Shown: positions 48,770 through 61,313 of the stretch, piece by piece
Numbering within the stretch: the first letter of the stretch is position 1
Layout: the number at the start of each line of letters is the position of its first letter
NCBI GenBank assembly: GCA_021234155.1
Contig: JAJEKV010000058.1
Location: 1,110,987 to 1,174,986, forward strand
Length of the DNA stretch: 64,000 nt
Source of the DNA: Isoetes taiwanensis
Lineage: Eukaryota > Streptophyta > Lycopodiopsida > Isoetales > Isoetaceae
Direction of reading: 5' to 3'
Translations under genes and position numbers: made by a program
Notes under the pieces: model-generated
What the model saw: only the letters and a program-made list of their open reading frames with translations
What the model was told of the DNA's origin: nothing
Databases searched by the model: none

Positions 48770-49314
48770 GGTGATTGGTGAGCCACGCCAGGACAAGCTC
48801 TGGCAATGCTGCCAAATGGGAGTCATTGAGGATGAATCTCATACCCTTCAAAGTTGCCCAGCATATGATCAAATTCGGACGCGCTATGCTGAGTTGGTCG
48901 GGCCTGGCCAGCCGTTACATGTGACATTGAGCACAGCATCTTTACGGGTGCTGGGATCATACCTTCAGGAGGTTATGGACATGCGAGATCAGCTATGTCC
49001 TCGGGCACACACTTGACATGTATATACATTTATTTCATGATGATGTGTACTTGTACAGTTTGACATCATCCTTATTACTGCCACGGTTTTCCTTGGCAAA
49101 CGCTTTGGTGGGGTTTTTAACCCAGACGGAATAAGTTTGTTTTGCGTTCTTATAGGTCCCATAGGCCGATTGGCCTCAGTGGACGATAAAAAATCATTCT
49201 TATTCTTATTCTTATTCTTATTCTTATTCTTATTCTTATTCTTATTCTTATTCTTATTCTTATTCTTATTCTTATTCTTATTCTTATTCTTATTCTTATT
49301 CTTATTCTTATTCT
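48770..49314 (+). mobile_element. 5'-truncated LINE 3' end with hexamer tail
   Basis: 48771-49013 encodes the C-terminal tail of a non-LTR retrotransposon ORF2: LWQCCQMGVIEDESHTLQSC, then PAYDQIRTRYAEL, the Cys/His motif (C-C-x8-H-x4-C) found after reverse transcriptase and RNase H. A 3' UTR follows with CTTATAGGTCCCATAGGCC and GGACGATAAAAAATC, then a (TTCTTA)n tail, as LINEs often have. RT and endonuclease are absent. A second copy of the 3' UTR is at 15011-15095. Confidence 0.75.
49193..49314 (+). repeat. (TTCTTA)n tail
   Basis: About 20 hexamer units directly after the LINE 3' UTR. The matching degraded copy at 15 kb shows CATTCTCATTCTTAT in the same place, which supports this being the LINE tail rather than an independent microsatellite. 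Confidence 0.9.
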
Positions 49315-51524
49315 TTCGGTTCTAGAATGTAATTGCGGCCACTTCCTGGGTTACAGCACCTAGCAGTTTATTGTATTGTTTGGCCCTTCATTCTAAAGAT
49401 TTTTTTGGGTGTTTCCTGATTCTTTTATGCCAGAGAATCACCTTCAAGCGTGACAGACGTGTTGGCAGTGGGCAAGCTACAACAGTATGTTTTAATCTTG
49501 GTATTTTTTAGGTTTATCATTTCCTTTGAAGCACCTTCAGAGGCTTAACCGGAATTCAGAGCCCATTTCAAAGAATTTGCTGGTTAATCTCGATTGCATG
49601 AATAAACTTGTAGAGATGAGGACTTCATTTTGTACGATTCATTTTAAGTCTTTCGTGCAGTTCATTTTCATTCCTTAGAAGCTGTTGTATTGTATACTAT
49701 TTATGCAAGAATTTGATAGCTATAGAAGAGTTATTTAGTCTCACTCACCAAATAATTATCCAGGTTCGATCAAGAATGTATGGCAGGAGTTGTGCTTGTC
49801 GGTAGGCCTTTCAGTTCTTCGATGATGATCATCAAGTAAGTGTTTGGATTGTTTCTATACTGAAGATCATTGCGTATTTATTGACGTGAAGTTTGTATGT
49901 GTCTATTAAGTGACTAAACATTTAATCATTTTAGCATCTCTTACAAATCTTACTAATATGTTTTATTGTCTCTAATATGTGTTATGATAATTGATATAAG
50001 GGAGGATGATGAGAATGAATTAGTATGTTTTCTAAATAGCTGCACAAGCAAATGCAAATGAAGGTTTTAGATATGGATATTTCTACGTCCTAAATAAATT
50101 GTTCTCTTTTTGCAGCTGGCCAGCATGTTAACATTCAGAATATGCATATATTTTCAAGGGTTAATAGGAGTAAGTCTACTACTTTTTTATTATCGCATTC
50201 ATGTTTGCATGATGTGTTATATGTGTCCAAGATTCAGGTTCATGTTTTATCTTATGTGGATTCCTATGTTTACACCAAACCTTCTAGAAGCAACTGTCAG
50301 AAGGCAATTCTTGGTGTCAACCTACAAATAAAAAGAAGCTATGCATGGTTCCTATGAAATATAGTATAAAAACATGGATGTGCATAAATGTTAATGCTTT
50401 GTAAGGCTTTAATACTGCTATTATACCTAGATGCATATGTGTGTATGATGCGTTGCACAAGGTTTTAATACTGTTGGTATATCTACGATGCATATATGAA
50501 CTATGTTTGCAGCTTTCTTACACATTTTAACACTGTAGAGCTATTTATAGAGCTTTGAGATCATTCCATTAATAGGCAAGGTACTTGCACTCTATAGTTT
50601 TAAGTGTTTCTATGCTGTTTCTACACCACTCCTCACTTGGATTAAGGCACATTCACATTCTCATGAACCATGTTGCAGTGTTGTCTATAGCTGCAATGCT
50701 TGCTATCAGATTTGGCGTTGCATAAACCGCTGGAACATCACTCCTTATCTGGATCAAGGCATATTTACATTCTCTTGAATAATGTTGAAATGCCTATAGC
50801 TTGCAATGCTCGCTATCAGATATTGATGTGCATAAACTGCTGAAATGGCATCCACCAAAGAATTCTGCAACTAACAGAAATTTGTATTCTCCACAGAATT
50901 TAGAATGATATCAAACATTAGGTCGCCCAGTTGCAAAGCAACATGTTCATCTCGATTGTTGATTTGGAGTTGCATAAAGGGCATTGAATTACATTGTTTC
51001 TAACTAGGTCGCAGAGGGTGCTACAAAAAAATGGATCCCACGAGGCCGATCAAAATGGTTTTGCTTGGAATCTTCAAATTGGAGATATATTAATTTAGGA
51101 GTTTGTCATGATTGAGCACAAATATTTTGTAGAATTTGAAATATGAAAAAGGTCTTTCTTTGGGTCGTGGGTTTGTTCATTTTATTCCGTGTTTCTTTTA
51201 CGCCTAATATAGAGAGTCTAGAGGTAACAAACCTTGGATCAATTCCTTCCTTGCTTTGATTTATAAATAAATGGTCTTTGAGTTTGGTCATTAGCAATTA
51301 TCCTATATCTTACAAAAGTCATTTGTATTGCATGTCATTTTAGCAGCTTCAAAATGCTTTATGTACTAGACTAGGCTTCTCATTCATCTCAGCAGATTTT
51401 CTACAATGGTGGATAGTGGGTAGCCGCACACATGCGAACTACCCATGAAAAATAAAGGGAATATCCAATTATATCATTTGGACCCCATAAAATACAATGC
51501 TAATAGATGTTTGGCTGGTGTACC
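49315..51524. other. Intergenic, no recognised gene
   Basis: AT-rich. Diverged tandem duplication of about 112 bp at 50627-50845 (CTATAGCT(G)(T)TGCAATGCT, GCTATCAGAT, GCATAAAC). Another at 50405-50495 (TTTTAATACTG, GATGCATATATG). No gene. Confidence 0.45.
50627..50845 (+). repeat. Diverged tandem duplication, ~112-bp unit
   Basis: CACTCCTCACTTGGATTAAG (50627) and CACTCCTTATCTGGATCAAG (50739) start two units that share CACATTC/TACATTC TCATGAA, TGCAATGCT, GCTATCAGAT and GCATAAAC. About 80 percent alike by eye. Confidence 0.75.
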
Positions 51525-51605
51525 TGCCAAAAGCTTATCACCAGGATTAAAAAACCCCGCCCTTTCGGGTTTTCGAGGAAAAACCCTAGTGATAAGCCTT
51601 CGGCA
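51525..51605. repeat. 81-bp imperfect hairpin
   Basis: TGCC-AAAA-GCTTATCAC pairs with GTGATAAGC-CTTC-GGCA, and CCAGG with CCTAG; the inside continues with AAAAAACCCC / GGGTTTT pairing. The whole 51525-51605 could fold into one stem-loop. It may be a tiny MITE or a foldback RNA precursor. No TSD established. Confidence 0.65.
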
Positions 51606-51744
51606 AGGGGCTTGGACAAACGTAAGGCAGAGAAATCACTCCCAAAACCCACAAATGGAGAAGTCGAAACAGATGCCGCTCGCCAACCTGTACCTGCACA
51701 TCACCAACACAAAAAAACGTGACAAAACAAACCTCCCAGAGTGG

Positions 51745-51835
51745 AGGGGCTGATCACGCGTGCCACGCGACAATAAAACAAAAACCTCTTCAAATAGAGG
51801 TGCTGGTCACGCGTGCCAGGCGACAAATACAATAA
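51745..51835 (+). repeat. Tandem duplication near 51.8 kb
   Basis: GATCACGCGTGCCACGCGACAA (near 51752) and GGTCACGCGTGCCAGGCGACAA (near 51805) are a two-copy repeat, period about 54 bp, each preceded by GAGG..GCTG. Confidence 0.7.
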
Positions 51836-52064
51836 ACAAAGAAGGGGGGAGGGTGGGTTCAAAGAGAATAAGGTACTGCTGAGAGAGAAGAGGAAGCGCC
51901 GATGAGACGTTGATGCAGAACCGCGCCTAAAATAGCGAACTCCCAACCAGAAAGGGCATGCGCCGCATGCATGCATGCAAGACATGCATGCTCGCCCCAT
52001 TCTAGAATGGCGATCCGATGTCTCGGATCGATGGGAATCTTTGTCTTTACAGGTGCAGGAATTG

Positions 52065-52142
52065 AATCATAAAATGGATGCATCTTAATGTCACCATGCA
52101 ACAAATGCAACAAATCATAAAATGGATGCATCTTAATGTCAA
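52065..52142 (+). repeat. Tandem duplication, 48-bp unit
   Basis: AATCATAAAATGGATGCATC begins at 52065 and again at 52113; the shared core is about 29 bp and identical, the rest is partial. Confidence 0.85.
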
Positions 52143-54469
52143 TCTGTCTCTGCCATTGCAGCATGATTCGAGGGGTCGATGCCCAGAGATCTAATTTGCC
52201 CCTTTCCATTTTCACGTGCATATCCCCGCCATCTGTTCATCACCGCCCATGTTTTCTGTTGTTTTACATCAGATCCCGCAGGAGGGTCTATCTTTGAAAG
52301 GAAGTTTTAGGGCATTTGAATGTCTTCGAGCTGGTGAGTATGGATTTGAGTACCTTCGCCTCTTTATGGAAGAAACCGGTTGGTGCAACGATATCATTTT
52401 GAGCCCCTTTCTCCCTGCAGTCGTTTAGATCGGCTATCCCTCATTTTTTCCGTACGTGGTTGAGAAATTATATCACTGGAGTTCTTCTTTATCTGGTATC
52501 TGGTGGGCTCTGGTGCCTCTACATATATGATGGTATCTCAAGGTCCTATGTAGATGTTCACACTATTTAATGTGATTTTCTGGTTGAGATGGCCTATTTT
52601 GGAATATGGTTGCTTATGCCAGTTGCACTGTTATGGGTGCTTTAGAGTGAAAAACGTAGCTATCCAGCAAGTTGAAGGAGAAACTACTCATTTGATCATT
52701 TGAGACCATCTTACCATATATTCTGCACACTATTTATGGAGCTTATGATGCTGATAGAGGTATTTCAAGTTTTGAATATGGTTTTACTTTCTTCTAATCT
52801 TAGTGATATACGTTCTAGGATGTAAATGCATTACAAAAAGGAAATCTTAATAAGAATATAAAGAAATAGAAGTCAAGAAGCAACAGTTTGTCGTCCCTCA
52901 AATATGCTTTGAAAGGTACAAATCATTAAGCCAACTCATATTTGTATGCGTATCCCAAGGATTATGGGGTTGATCTCAGAGCTTCTTATTTTGCCATCTC
53001 AAATCCATCTAATATGCAGATATCTGGTTATGGACCCACTCGACCTAGATACTAAAAGAGCATAGCAATTTACCAAAGTAGAGTGGCATATTGGTGAAAA
53101 CAATCCACCGTGAACATCTCTTGCATATACAGAAGTTTCTGGAACACATATGATTAAATAAACTGTATTGAAAAACAAAGAAGAATTTTGTTTGGCTACC
53201 AATGTTCATCTTTGAGACTATGTCCGCATTCTTGAACATTATGATTTTGGTTATTATTTTGAGTAGTAGAGCTTTTTCATTTTCTAGACATATTTGTAGA
53301 AAGCAAGGTCATGGTATAGATTGGTAGAATCCATCGCTATGCCCAAGCATAGGGGGATTTCGGGGGGTTGATGACACCAATCGAGATGGCTATAATTAGG
53401 TTCTGGATTGCAATACTTTCGGACTTCTTTGTTTCTTTCCGAAGAAATGCTCTTTGCAATGGTTTGCACATTGAATGATCTTTGGAAGAAGGAATCTAAT
53501 AAATCTTATGGATCTTTTGCCCCTGCGAGAGGTTACCATATTACAATTGCATTGCATGTTCTTGCAAAAATAGAAGCAATGTTTCTGCCTTATGGTTGAA
53601 TTTTTCTTGGACCGCTAATTTGCGAACCTATGAGCAATTTGGGGCTGCCGCTTCTATCTTGCGACCTTCGTAAGTATATGCATCTATTCATTTCAAATTC
53701 CTACATTTGAACATGTCTTATATCTGTGCTCTTGAAACTTTTGTGTGGTGTTGCAAAGTTGGCATGTCAAATACCACCTTTTTAAATTTTCTCTATTGCC
53801 AACTAATGTGTCTTTATGTACGTACCAACCACTCAAGACTTCTCAAAACTGTTGCAGAAAAGTTCATCCACATGAGTCCATCTAGAGGATGTAGATTAGT
53901 GTTTGGTATGTGATTACATATCCTGTTTACCATACTATCCAAATTGTACATGACCCAAATGCATCAAATAGAAACTTTGGTCATGCTAGATGAAATGTAG
54001 AAAGGAGTCTGTGGATGAATATGAATTTGTGGATGAACTTTGAGGGTTGCATAATGGTAATGGGTGGCTGCATGCATGCATGTTGCCACTTGCATCCCAC
54101 ATTGTTTAGGAGTGGTGGCATACTCTTTTCTTAACTCCTAGAGTTGAGGCAACCTATAAAATCTCTAGCTTTATGATGCTTTTTGTCTAGAAAGGACCAA
54201 AATGGTATGGCATGTTTGAGATCCCAAGTTTGCTTATTTGTTTTTCATGAAGACAAGCTTTTCATTGTTATCTACTTCTGTGAGAAGCATCTACAAAGTT
54301 CAATCTAACTTGCCACGTCTGCCTATGTATTTCGTCCTTGATTTCTCCAGTTTGAAATGGAGCATAATCTTTATATAATGGACCTTTTCTCCAGATGTGA
54401 TTGATGCGTGTGTGACTTAAATATGATTCGCAATAAAAAGAAGGCTACTTTGCTGCAATGGTGTTCAGG
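52143..54469. other. Intergenic, no recognised gene
   Basis: Open frames at 52216-52428, 53408-53599 and 53707-53913 lack motifs. No terminal repeats seen. Confidence 0.45.
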
Positions 54470-54611
54470 TATTTAGTGCTGGAATTATTTGTATATTATT
54501 TGTTGTGTTGGGTACATATTCTGTAGAACATGACATTAGATATTTAGTGATGGAATTATTTGTATATTATTTGTTATGTTGGGTACACATTCTGTAGAAC
54601 ATGACGTTAGA
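54470..54611 (+). repeat. Tandem duplication, 71-bp unit, two copies
   Basis: TATTTAGTGCTGGAATTATT (54470) and TATTTAGTGATGGAATTATT (54541); the units differ at about four positions. Confidence 0.92.
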
Positions 54612-55073
54612 TGAATCAATGTTTGAGCTTAGTATGTTCTTTTTCTACAATGTTGACTAGAAATTATCATGTTGCACCTTTTTTTCTGTTTTTCTATCTT
54701 TATTTTTATTTTATTATTGACGATGCAACAATGGTACAACTCCTTTGATTCACTGCAAGCAATAGCATATGCTAGCTACATTCAAATTTTGTGGAGAAGG
54801 AACACAGAATATAGAGTTAGACAAAGATCGTAGTATTTTTCTGATGCATGCCTCAATAACAGGTATTAGATGTTCCTTCTCAACTATTTTCATAATTGCT
54901 AATAGAACTTTATGTAGAATGGCCCACTCATGTGACAAAGTCACATCCACAATATCCTAACAATCTGGCAACGTCAGATATTACCATTGTTATCTTACAA
55001 TTGTCTTCTTGCCACAATTTTTATTTCTCTTTTACTTTCATAATATATTTCTCAGATCGCATCAAGAAACCAC

Positions 55074-55217
55074 ATCTATTGGTATTGCTCTCCATTGGAA
55101 TCACTCTGCTACATCTGTTCAAAAAAATAAGATAACATTTTTGGCATCTATTGGTATTGCTCTCCATTGGAATCACTCTGCTACATCTGTTCAAAAAAAT
55201 AAGATAACATTTTTGGA
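55074..55217 (+). repeat. Tandem duplication, 72-bp unit, two copies
   Basis: ATCTATTGGTATTGCTCTCC starts at 55074 and 55146. The units are almost identical, so the duplication is recent. Confidence 0.92.
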
Positions 55218-56883
55218 CCAATGGAAGTTTATACAACAAAGGTTGATCTGCTCTAATTCGATACTAGACATGATGCACACACAATGTGGGTCAGATTATA
55301 TCAAGTTGTGTATTTGAACCTTGTTGCATCCTAACCTTATTCTTTGCAGATCCAAGTGCTTCTCAAATAAAAGTCATATTCTACATATGAAGGCGACCTA
55401 GAAAATTAGTTTCGTTCAAAGAATAGAGATTGTGGATTATAACATTTTGGACCCTATATCTTCTGTGAAGAATTCCCAGCACTCACAAGATGAAGCTCAC
55501 CGGTGCATGGTATGATTTTCTGTACAACCCATCAGTTACTGGGAGGACATCAGCAGCTTGAATGTGAGCTAGGCTACTTCATTGCCATGCTTTCCTGATA
55601 GAAATTCGAGCACCATCAAAGTCGCTATCAACTAGGTATACTCAACGTTTTAGCAACCAATGCATAGACTTAATATTTTTTTGCACCTTTGATCTTATTC
55701 AACTCCTTATTCATAAAAAAACTAGCTTTAAGAGATACTTTTGGTTTCTAAATGGCGCTGTATAATGGCCGTGTAATAATGACTGTTGGGTAGAAGCATA
55801 AAAGGGTGATTGAATTTTTTTGTATATTAATGTAAAAAAATGAACTGGGTTAAAGTATTTGTAATGTACATTTTGAATTTTACATGGAGTTGCCTATCAT
55901 TAATAAAGGTGGTTGACGTCCAATATTCTCCATAATTATACCAAATTCTTCCGAAATCTTGGCGCACATTTTGAACTTTCCTCAATGGATCAAACATGGA
56001 TCATCCATTTTGAATTTGTACACTAGACTTGAATTCATTACATTAACTTTGTCATTGTATCATAGATGCTTTTTTTTCCCTAAAACAGGAACAACTATCA
56101 ACACTTATGTTTGAACACTTAGGAAATGCCAGTGATGGTTGTGCTAGCCGAATTGACAAACTTAAATCAAATAGACAACTTTTCTATTATGGAACTCGCA
56201 CTTCGTAAAGCCATTGGCCCATGAGAATAAATGACATTCCTTTATACATTAATCTTTGTCTATGCACCATATCAACAAAACAACACAATACAAGTACTTT
56301 AATTTTTGTAGGGTACCATATCAATCTTAAAAGCATGAACGTTTCATTACAGTAGATAATACTGGCCGCTAATAACAGGTGCATACATGTGCACAACAAT
56401 GAGGATCACAATCGCTTGAAAAGTATATGGACAATAACATTCAATTCAATTCAACAAAATAAAACGATATTGCGTTTCCCAATACATTGCTTGCCAGATT
56501 TCCATGTCTATGTCTGGCACATACAAATAGGATGTATCTGTGGAATTCAAAAACTTACATGTTGTATATTGCTTAACATGGTGGTCAAACTTGGACTATA
56601 GAAACTGTGCAAATGTTGTGTCACAAATATTAGTATAGGTTCATATTATCATCAGTAGGTTGAAAAAGCCATGTATTGCAATGATATTTGAACAAAACAA
56701 ACCACTATAGGAACGATGAACAAGAAGATCAAATTGATATGTAACTTATGTAACACAACCAATCTTCGAACTACTTCAAATTATCTGCAACTTATTTTGT
56801 CATGGCTTCCTTTTCAATATAGAAAAGTATTGTGCATATACATACAATTTCATAACTACCTACTTAAAAACGTACCTATGCCT
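55218..56883. other. Intergenic, no recognised gene
   Basis: AT-rich with no convincing coding sequence. If the Helitron-like terminus at 56911 belongs to an intact element, this stretch would be part of its body. Confidence 0.4.
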
Positions 56884-56886
56884 GGC

Positions 56887-56912
56887 CGGCAACGCCGCGC
56901 ACCATAGCTAGT
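56887..56912 (+). mobile_element. Helitron-like 3' terminus (+), partly decayed
   Basis: CGGC-AAC-GCCG hairpin core, then CGC, ACCATAG and CTAG (56908-56911) plus T. The outer stem is mutated, but the order and the ACCAT.(G)CTAGT spacer match the ends at 31362 and 33203. Confidence 0.62.
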
Positions 56913-56969
56913 TTGCCTTAAAGTGCATGTGTATTTAACTACTCAGATCCTTCATTTGCATTTTTGTGT

Positions 56970-57325
56970 GATATCTAATTGGGGTGAAACTTGTGTTTGG
57001 TAACATAGATTGTATTTTTATGAGGTAATTGCCATATTTAATGTCTTTGGATGAACTTTTTAAACTTGACATTTTAAATGTTATTTGAAAATTTTCCAAT
57101 AACAAGAATGAATTAACTTTTACACATGACCATAGTTAGCTAGCATGGAGCGACACATAACGTTTAAAGATAAATATTTAGTTGGGGTTTAAAATATAGG
57201 GTGTCTTTGAAACTTGCGATTGCTAACATCGTCTTTGGACGAACTTCTTGAACTCAGACAACTCGAATGTTGATTTGAGAGAAATAATAAAGACAAAGTT
57301 AGCTTCACACACTAAATCAGAACTC
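56970..57325 (+). repeat. Diverged tandem duplication, ~205-bp period
   Basis: Two units share, in order, ATTGGGGT/GTTGGGGTT, GTCTTTGGATGAACTT / GTCTTTGGACGAACTT, TTTAAACTTGACA / TTGAACTCAGACA, AATGTT..TTTGA and a final CACATGAC / CACACAC. Confidence 0.65.
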
Positions 57326-58630
57326 CTTTTAACTTTTATCAGAATATCATCACCAAATGATGATCTAATTCGACCAAAGACGACTGCCATAGACCTCATT
57401 TCGGAAGGATCCAATACATAACAAGATGTGAGTGCATCTTCTTTTGTAAGGAATATCATTTTGGTAGTTAATCAGATTGTTGAAATAAAATTTTGTAAAA
57501 TCCCTTAAGAGTATATTGTACATTTCTAAAATTCTGCAAAATGTTTTAAAGTATTGCACATTTCTGGCATTCTATATGAAGCAATACATTGACATGTCCT
57601 TGTTGTCTATGTGAAGATAGCTCTGGTGTTCCTTTCACTAGAGCATCAGTTTTATAGGCAGTGGTATCAGATTATGTAGCAGCTTGGTGTTTGCTTCACA
57701 CTTCAACATTTCTCAAATTGCTCACGACCTTACAAGAATGTTCTACGATTTTGCAAGGACAAATGGATGGCTGGCGCACCATGAATACCACTAAAAAGTA
57801 TTACAAACTTGGCGCCTTCTTGATTGGATTGAGCTCGTGGCTATAACACGCACCTCTTTAGCATATTTGGAGACCATGTCTTGGACGACATAGAAATGAT
57901 AAGTCCATGTGATGCTACCTGATGTTACTATTTTAAGAGTACCTTTACTAAGTTAATTTAAAGACATAAAATTAAGAAAGGGGTGGAGTTGACTTATGCT
58001 CATGGCGAGATTCATATCTTGTTTTTTAGGATCTTTGATTGAAGAGTTTAGACAATGATGGCTTATTGCCTCGAGAGCGTGCAGCTTTGCATTTATAGTA
58101 AGCTTTGAAGCATGTTAATATCATCTAGATTTGAATGAAACATCTAAACTTTTAACATTGCTCAGGAATATCAAAGTCGTATGCTCAACATCATTTAGAG
58201 TATCTCATTAGGACATTACATGCCCCTTATCATACTGGACACATATAATCAACATGCGCTAGAATGATACATGTTGGTAGCGAAAGAATATGACATAGTT
58301 TCTCGAGGAAGTTGTTGTACGCTGATGTAAGGCTGCTTAAGGCTGCTACGTTACATGTAATGGTAGGAAACAAGAAATAAAGCATAGACACCATGCATCC
58401 AGTAAAAAGAAACTAATGTACATAATATAAGGTTATAATTACAATTAAGGATCACGTCCAAAAAGCAAGGCAAAATTAGATATAATAGTCAAAATTATTA
58501 GTTAACGTAAAAAACTATGCTCAAAGTGAGTAGTGACATTAAGGAGTGACACGTATATTAAAACAAGGTGCAAAGCACTGTGGATTGCCCCCAAAATGCT
58601 ATTATGAATAAAGCTTTATAAATGTATCTT
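57326..58630. other. Intergenic, no recognised gene
   Basis: No motif-bearing frame. GTACATTTCTAAAATTCTGC and GCACATTTCTGGCATTCTAT near 57518 and 57555 form a small imperfect duplication. Confidence 0.4.
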
Positions 58631-58635
58631 CATGC

Positions 58636-58855
58636 GTCTGGTCGTTTAGTCTAGTGGTAATACACTAGGTGTAGCAACTATAGGTCTCGAGTTTGAGACC
58701 GCCCAGAATCGCACTTTGAACTGTTGGGTGTCAAAACCCACAGACGCAATGTAAAGTTGTTGGGGGCAGGGCCCAACAAAGCAATGTAGTGTTGTCACAT
58801 GTCCAGTTGGATGCTGCCTAGTGGTGTGACGTTAAAATACTATCTATTTATCTAT
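58636..58855 (+). mobile_element. tRNA-derived SINE candidate
   Basis: The head has an RNA polymerase III A box TAGTCTAGTGG (58647-58657) and a B box-like AGTTTGAGACC (58690-58700) 32 bp apart, as in a tRNA gene. No complete cloverleaf is seen. The body has GGGCAGGGCCCAAC and the end is a simple A/T tail with CTATTTATCTATTATTT. This layout is that of a plant SINE. The target-site duplication was not identified. Confidence 0.6.
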
Positions 58856-60030
58856 TATTTAAATTATTTAATTATTTTGAAAGTAGTATAGGAACATGGA
58901 TGAATCATTTCGTTGCATATGTCTTTGTTTTTGCAAGGCAAAGAGGTAAGTGGCCAATGTCACGAAGATGTTGTTTTTCTATTCTGATCCCGTGTTGACA
59001 ATTCATGTGTATTTTTTTTGTTTTGTTAAGGGTGATGCGTAACTTTTTTTTTTTGATGTTTAGATGTAGATTTTGAACATTATTTATTAGCATGTGTTTG
59101 TGTTGAATGGTTAAGTCCTTTGAGGTGTAGGGTTCGACTTAGTGTTGAATAACATGAGTAACATATGGGATTTGAACCTCTTGAGAACGTATGAATGCAT
59201 TACCGAGTTTTCGTATCCTTTGTATTGTATCCACATTATTCACTTTACATTCTTCTATAATCTTCGATATTGCCTTCCAAGACATCCTGCAATGTGGAGG
59301 TATGGGATGCAATGATTACCAGCTTTGCTCAACATGGTGAAAGCTTATACTTAAGTTATTTTGAGATATGCTAGCTTGAAAATCCCCAAGGAAGGAGGCT
59401 CATTCATGAGATGATACTTCAGAGAGTGTGACATGATTATAGGGAATACCAACAATAAAACAATAGAGAAGGGGCAAACAAACATGCATAATGTCCAAGT
59501 TTAGTTCCTTTTTATAAAGATGTAAACAAAAAACATAATTCAATTAAATACTTAGTTTGCGCCCTAGCCTGTTTGATTGAGCATTCACCCTTCCTAATTT
59601 GGACGGTGAGGATGACCCCTTGAATCCATATTCTAGATTAGTTCTATATAAAAGCGAGGGACAGTGAGGGGCTCAGATTAGTTCTATCAAAGAGGGGGAG
59701 GGGACAAAAGGCGCTTGGTAAAAAAGGCAAATCCTTTAACCTTTTGCCTATTTGGACGTGGCCTTTAAGGCCCTCTTATGCTATAAATTCACCACCTTAA
59801 GCTAACTTCCAACACGCAAGGAGGAGCAAGGAGACATGGCTTAGCATGAGGAACAAGCACGCAGCTATGAAGACGACTTGATTGACATCATATTTGGTAA
59901 GGAAATAATGGAGGAAGACAGCACCTGCTATATGACAAGGCTGTCTTCACATCTAAGAGAAACACGCTGAAGATCAACAACAAGGTCCTTCAGAGGTGAT
60001 ATGGATAACTCCATACAACACTATCTAACA
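58856..60030. other. Intergenic, no recognised gene
   Basis: A perfect B box on the minus strand (GGTTCAAATCC, 59178-59168) has no convincing A box. Otherwise no features. Confidence 0.4.
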
Positions 60031-60058
60031 CTAGTAATGGTGCCCAGCATTGCTGGGC
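60031..60058 (-). mobile_element. Helitron-like 3' terminus (-)
   Basis: Minus strand: GCCCAGCAATGCTGGGC (60058-60042), ACCATTA, CTAG (60034-60031), then T. Perfect 7-bp stem. Sequence nearly identical to the end at 31362-31390 in the other orientation. Confidence 0.75.
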
Positions 60059-61296
60059 AATTATTTGAAACGTGTAAGGTTGTTTTATAGTGACCCTCAC
60101 TTGAGAACCTATAAGTTCGGATTATGCTTCACATTTGCTTTCAATTGTGTGGCAGCCCTCCCTTTTAATCATGAGTCAAAAAAGTTGAAAATCCAAACCT
60201 AAAATGGCCAATGTAAAATCACATCAATGCTAAGGAAAACAATGCGGGTTTTCTAATGGTAAATTAGAACTATTGGTATGGTAGAATTAAAAGGAAATGG
60301 TAAGGTAGAACTATTGGTATGGTAGAATAAGAAGCAATGCAATGTTAAATGTAATGCTTTAGCTAGGCTTGCTCAATTAGTAACTCAACTTTAAATATTT
60401 TTTTGCTTTATGCCACATATTGTCCAATTTTTTATGAAATTGCATCAGTTTGTGGCTTCTGGGGCATTAAGCAAGGGCATGTACTATAGAGCATATAAAG
60501 GCAACATGCGTTCGGTTTCAAGGCTAGTTCTTTTACCACTTTGAAGTTTAAGTGTAACCAACTAAAACCATCCGTGACAGATGTGCATGCCCTATAAAGC
60601 ATGTCAAGACAGCATACGTTCATGTTCGGTTTCAAGGCACATCCAACTAAAAACATTCTGTGATAGTTCGTCATGAGTCTGTACATATATGAGCAACATA
60701 AGAATGAAATAGTGCAATCACAATTTTGGTTTATGAATAGAGTCAGTTTAAAGTTGGACTCCTTGGGTTAATATGAGGATATGGGACAGTAATGAAGTAA
60801 ACATCATAACTAAATATTAAGAGTATGTAGCAGTATTACAGTTGCCACAGGATCATACTATGCCCAGTAGTCTGTACTTCCTCACTCACCAAGAACGTCT
60901 TAAAGAGAAATACATGAATGGAATCATGGGATCACCTTCAATTCATAGTAGCCTAGGAGATCCCTGACTCCCAATGTCACAAACATGGAGCCTTGGTTTT
61001 CAAAGTTAGACACCTGCGGTATAATGCAAATGCAAGCCATTCATAAGTTGCCAATATCCTAAGGTCTTACTTCCAGAGCCATGCGGCCAAATGTAATCAT
61101 TCCTTGTATTTCAATATTCTTCTTTGGTTTCGTACACTCTCCAATATCTGTTGCATTAACTAAGTTGTCAGATAATGAGAGTCTGTAATATTGCCATATT
61201 GCAGACTGAAAACGTACAGTCAGCAAGTCTGGATTTCCCACCTCCCCAGTTTGTTGTTGTTGCATCAAATTTATATTTAAATCATAGTAAACGTGT
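60059..61296. other. Intergenic, no recognised gene
   Basis: Contains GAACTATTGGTATGGTAGAAT twice (60267, 60307) and a diverged duplication with GTTTCAAGGC and CAACTAAAA(C/A)CAT (60478-60665). No gene. Confidence 0.45.
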
Positions 61297-61313
61297 GCCC
61301 GGCGTTGCCGGGC
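61297..61313 (-). repeat. Helitron-type hairpin without a clear CTAG end
   Basis: GCCCGGCGTTGCCGGGC is the same palindrome as at 33214-33230. The following minus-strand bases (ACACGTTTACTATG) have no CTRR. Related pieces occur at 61727-61740, 61749-61765 and 61928-61945 (GCCGGGCACACGTTTACGAT). Confidence 0.6.

Noticed and set aside
49137-49325. (FLFL)n frame
   Set aside because: Product of the (TTCTTA)n LINE tail.
59168-59178. Perfect minus-strand B box, possible second SINE
   Set aside because: No recognisable A box upstream on that strand and no repeat boundaries.
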